Below, one piece after another: positions 62,982 through 64,000 of a DNA stretch of 64,000 nt. Where the stretch lies: the NCBI RefSeq assembly GCF_000374485.1, contig NZ_KB894504.1, positions 1-64,000 on the forward strand, given 5' to 3'. How positions within the stretch are numbered: the first letter of the stretch is position 1; each line of letters starts with the position of its first letter. The DNA is from Algicola sagamiensis DSM 14643. GTDB lineage: Bacteria > Pseudomonadota > Gammaproteobacteria > Enterobacterales > Alteromonadaceae. The notes below the pieces were generated by a model, which was not told the DNA's origin, searched no databases, and saw nothing but the letters and a program-made list of their open reading frames with translations. Made by a program: the position numbers and the translations under genes.

Positions 62982-64000
62982 GAATCTATGACTGTTTACG
63001 CATCGTTGTATTGCTAGTGTTTTGCTGCTTCTCTACTATGAATTGGGCGGCAACAGGCTATTTCGAAGTGGGTTCGACCACGATCACAAATACAGTGAAT
63101 AATGGCCATTGGCAAACGGTGAATTTAACCCAAAGTTATACGCAACCTGTCGTAATTGCTGGTCCGCTGACGCATAATAATGATCAATCCTTAAGTGTCC
63201 GAATCAAAGATGTCACCGCGACCAGTTTTAAAGTGGGTATGCAAAATCCCTGTGAGTCAGTGGGGAGTAGCCAGAGCGCGATCAACTGTAACAATATTTC
63301 CTGGCAAAGTGAGACAGTACAATATTGGGTTGTTGAACAAGGTACTTGGACATTCCCTGACGGCACAAAAATTGAGGCAAACTTGCATACGACCTCAACA
63401 GTGCGCAGTGGCAAGTTTCGTAATGATGACGACGATGACGATGAAGCAAATATCGTTGGCGATGTGGACGCAGGCGATCTACTGACATTCGACCATACCT
63501 ATTCTTCGAATCCGGCCGTATTTCATACCATCAATACATACAATGACAGTACATGGGTCACGACAAGCGTATGGGGCACTTCTGTGGGCACTGTGCCTAC
63601 AACGACACAATTCACACTTGCTTTAGAAGGTGGCGAAGCTTACGACAGTCATAATCGAGAAACAATTGGCTGGGTTGCGATTGAGCCGGGTACCGGAACG
63701 AATAATGGAAATGCTTATCTTGCTGGTGGAACGTTCTCTACTTATGGATCTGCGGATCGTCATGATGATGGTTGCTTTGATATTTCGACCCTTTGGACAG
63801 ATCAGAATATCAATATTCTCGTCAAGCATAATACCACCAGTGGATACAATGGTCCTTGGGTACGTAATTGTGGTACGACAAGCAGCGCTTATCGTGTGCA
63901 TCTTGATGAAGATCAGGTTCATGACACTGAGAGGGATGGTTACATCGAAGCGATTTCCTGGTTTATGTTTAAGGAAAATACTTGGGGGATCTTAACCAGG
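62978..64000 (+). CDS. mshQ: MSHA biogenesis protein MshQ, N-terminal part (cut by window end)
   Basis: The ATG at 62978 overlaps the mshP stop, and the frame stays open for 341 codons to the last base, so the gene continues outside the window. Signal peptide MRIYDCLRIVVLLVFCCFSTMNWAA, then GYFEVGSTTITNT. The first mature region, HWQTVNLTQSYTQPVVIAGP and SLSVRIKDVTATSFKVGMQ, has the repeating beta pattern of H-type-lectin-like domains, followed by an acidic run NDDDDDDEAN and a second similar beta region. MshQ proteins are large, exported and usually over 1000 residues, with unclear function, possibly at the pilus tip or in adhesion. Confidence 0.85.
   Translation, partial: MRIYDCLRIVVLLVFCCFSTMNWAATGYFEVGSTTITNTVNNGHWQTVNLTQSYTQPVVIAGPLTHNNDQSLSVRIKDVTATSFKVGMQNPCESVGSSQSAINCNNISWQSETVQYWVVEQGTWTFPDGTKIEANLHTTSTVRSGKFRNDDDDDDEANIVGDVDAGDLLTFDHTYSSNPAVFHTINTYNDSTWVTTSVWGTSVGTVPTTTQFTLALEGGEAYDSHNRETIGWVAIEPGTGTNNGNAYLAGGTFSTYGSADRHDDGCFDISTLWTDQNINILVKHNTTSGYNGPWVRNCGTTSSAYRVHLDEDQVHDTERDGYIEAISWFMFKENTWGILTR

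Overview
The window reads as chromosomal DNA of a Gammaproteobacterium, probably a marine or aquatic one. The evidence is an rRNA operon end of E. coli type, the conserved recQ-yigI-rarD neighbourhood, an LPS-core/heptose gene block, several c-di-GMP proteins, and a complete-looking MSHA type IV pilus locus of the kind found in Vibrio, Shewanella and relatives. The base composition looks moderately AT-rich and even throughout. I see no insertion sequences, integrases, CRISPR arrays or tRNA genes.

Layout. 1-514: end of a 23S rRNA gene, 5S rRNA and the rrn terminator. 515-1211: about 700 bases with no convincing gene. 1212-4074: three-gene gtr-type lipid-linked glycosyl transfer operon. 4156-5871: glutamate-decarboxylase-like PLP enzyme. 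6032-10756 (minus strand): overlapping operon selO - small unknown gene - membrane PAS/degenerate-GGDEF/EAL protein. 10977-14798: small unknown gene, recQ, a YigI-type thioesterase and rarD. 15014-17554: PAS/GGDEF/EAL protein. 17686-26669: a natural-product cluster (below). 26704-28841 (minus strand): yibQ-like gene and a ctp protease. 29173-29898: TetR regulator. 29921-37311: waaA, two GT4 glycosyltransferases, a GT9 heptosyltransferase, gmhA, hldE and gmhB. 37418-39091: two unknown proteins and a small monohaem cytochrome. 39345-43226: orphan one-module NRPS (C-A-T-TE). 43299-49177: gor, a periplasmic binding protein, a CsrD/MshH-like degenerate GGDEF/EAL protein, carbonic anhydrase and a D-cysteine desulfhydrase-like enzyme. 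49300-64000: the msh operon in the classical order I, N-like, J, K, L, M, N, E, G, F, B, A, C, D, O, P, Q, with mshQ cut by the window end.

The most interesting region is 17.7-26.7 kb. A 17-codon gene with a strong Shine-Dalgarno sequence, not a conventional ORF, is followed by a strong intrinsic terminator. Then come an E1/MccB-like adenylating enzyme with an N-terminal peptide-binding-type domain, a 12-TM MFS exporter, an RND adaptor and pump, a DUF6058-like protein and an ABM-fold monooxygenase. A cupin plus haem-oxygenase-like diiron protein is divergently transcribed. The order short peptide - hairpin - MccB - MFS is that of microcin C operons. However, the peptide (MNFKKVKVSTAGEQDVG) ends in Gly, not in the Asn that MccB normally modifies. 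I infer an undescribed microcin-C-like or other adenylated-peptide RiPP system with its own oxidative tailoring and a second efflux system.

Other working links. The MshE ATPase has the two-motif c-di-GMP-binding N-terminal domain, and three c-di-GMP-type proteins are encoded in the same window, so pilus assembly is probably under c-di-GMP control. The heptose genes (gmhA, hldE, gmhB), waaA and the heptosyltransferase together supply and build the LPS inner core. The gtr operon may decorate O-antigen. Functional calls rest on motif recognition and general family knowledge; no database search was run.
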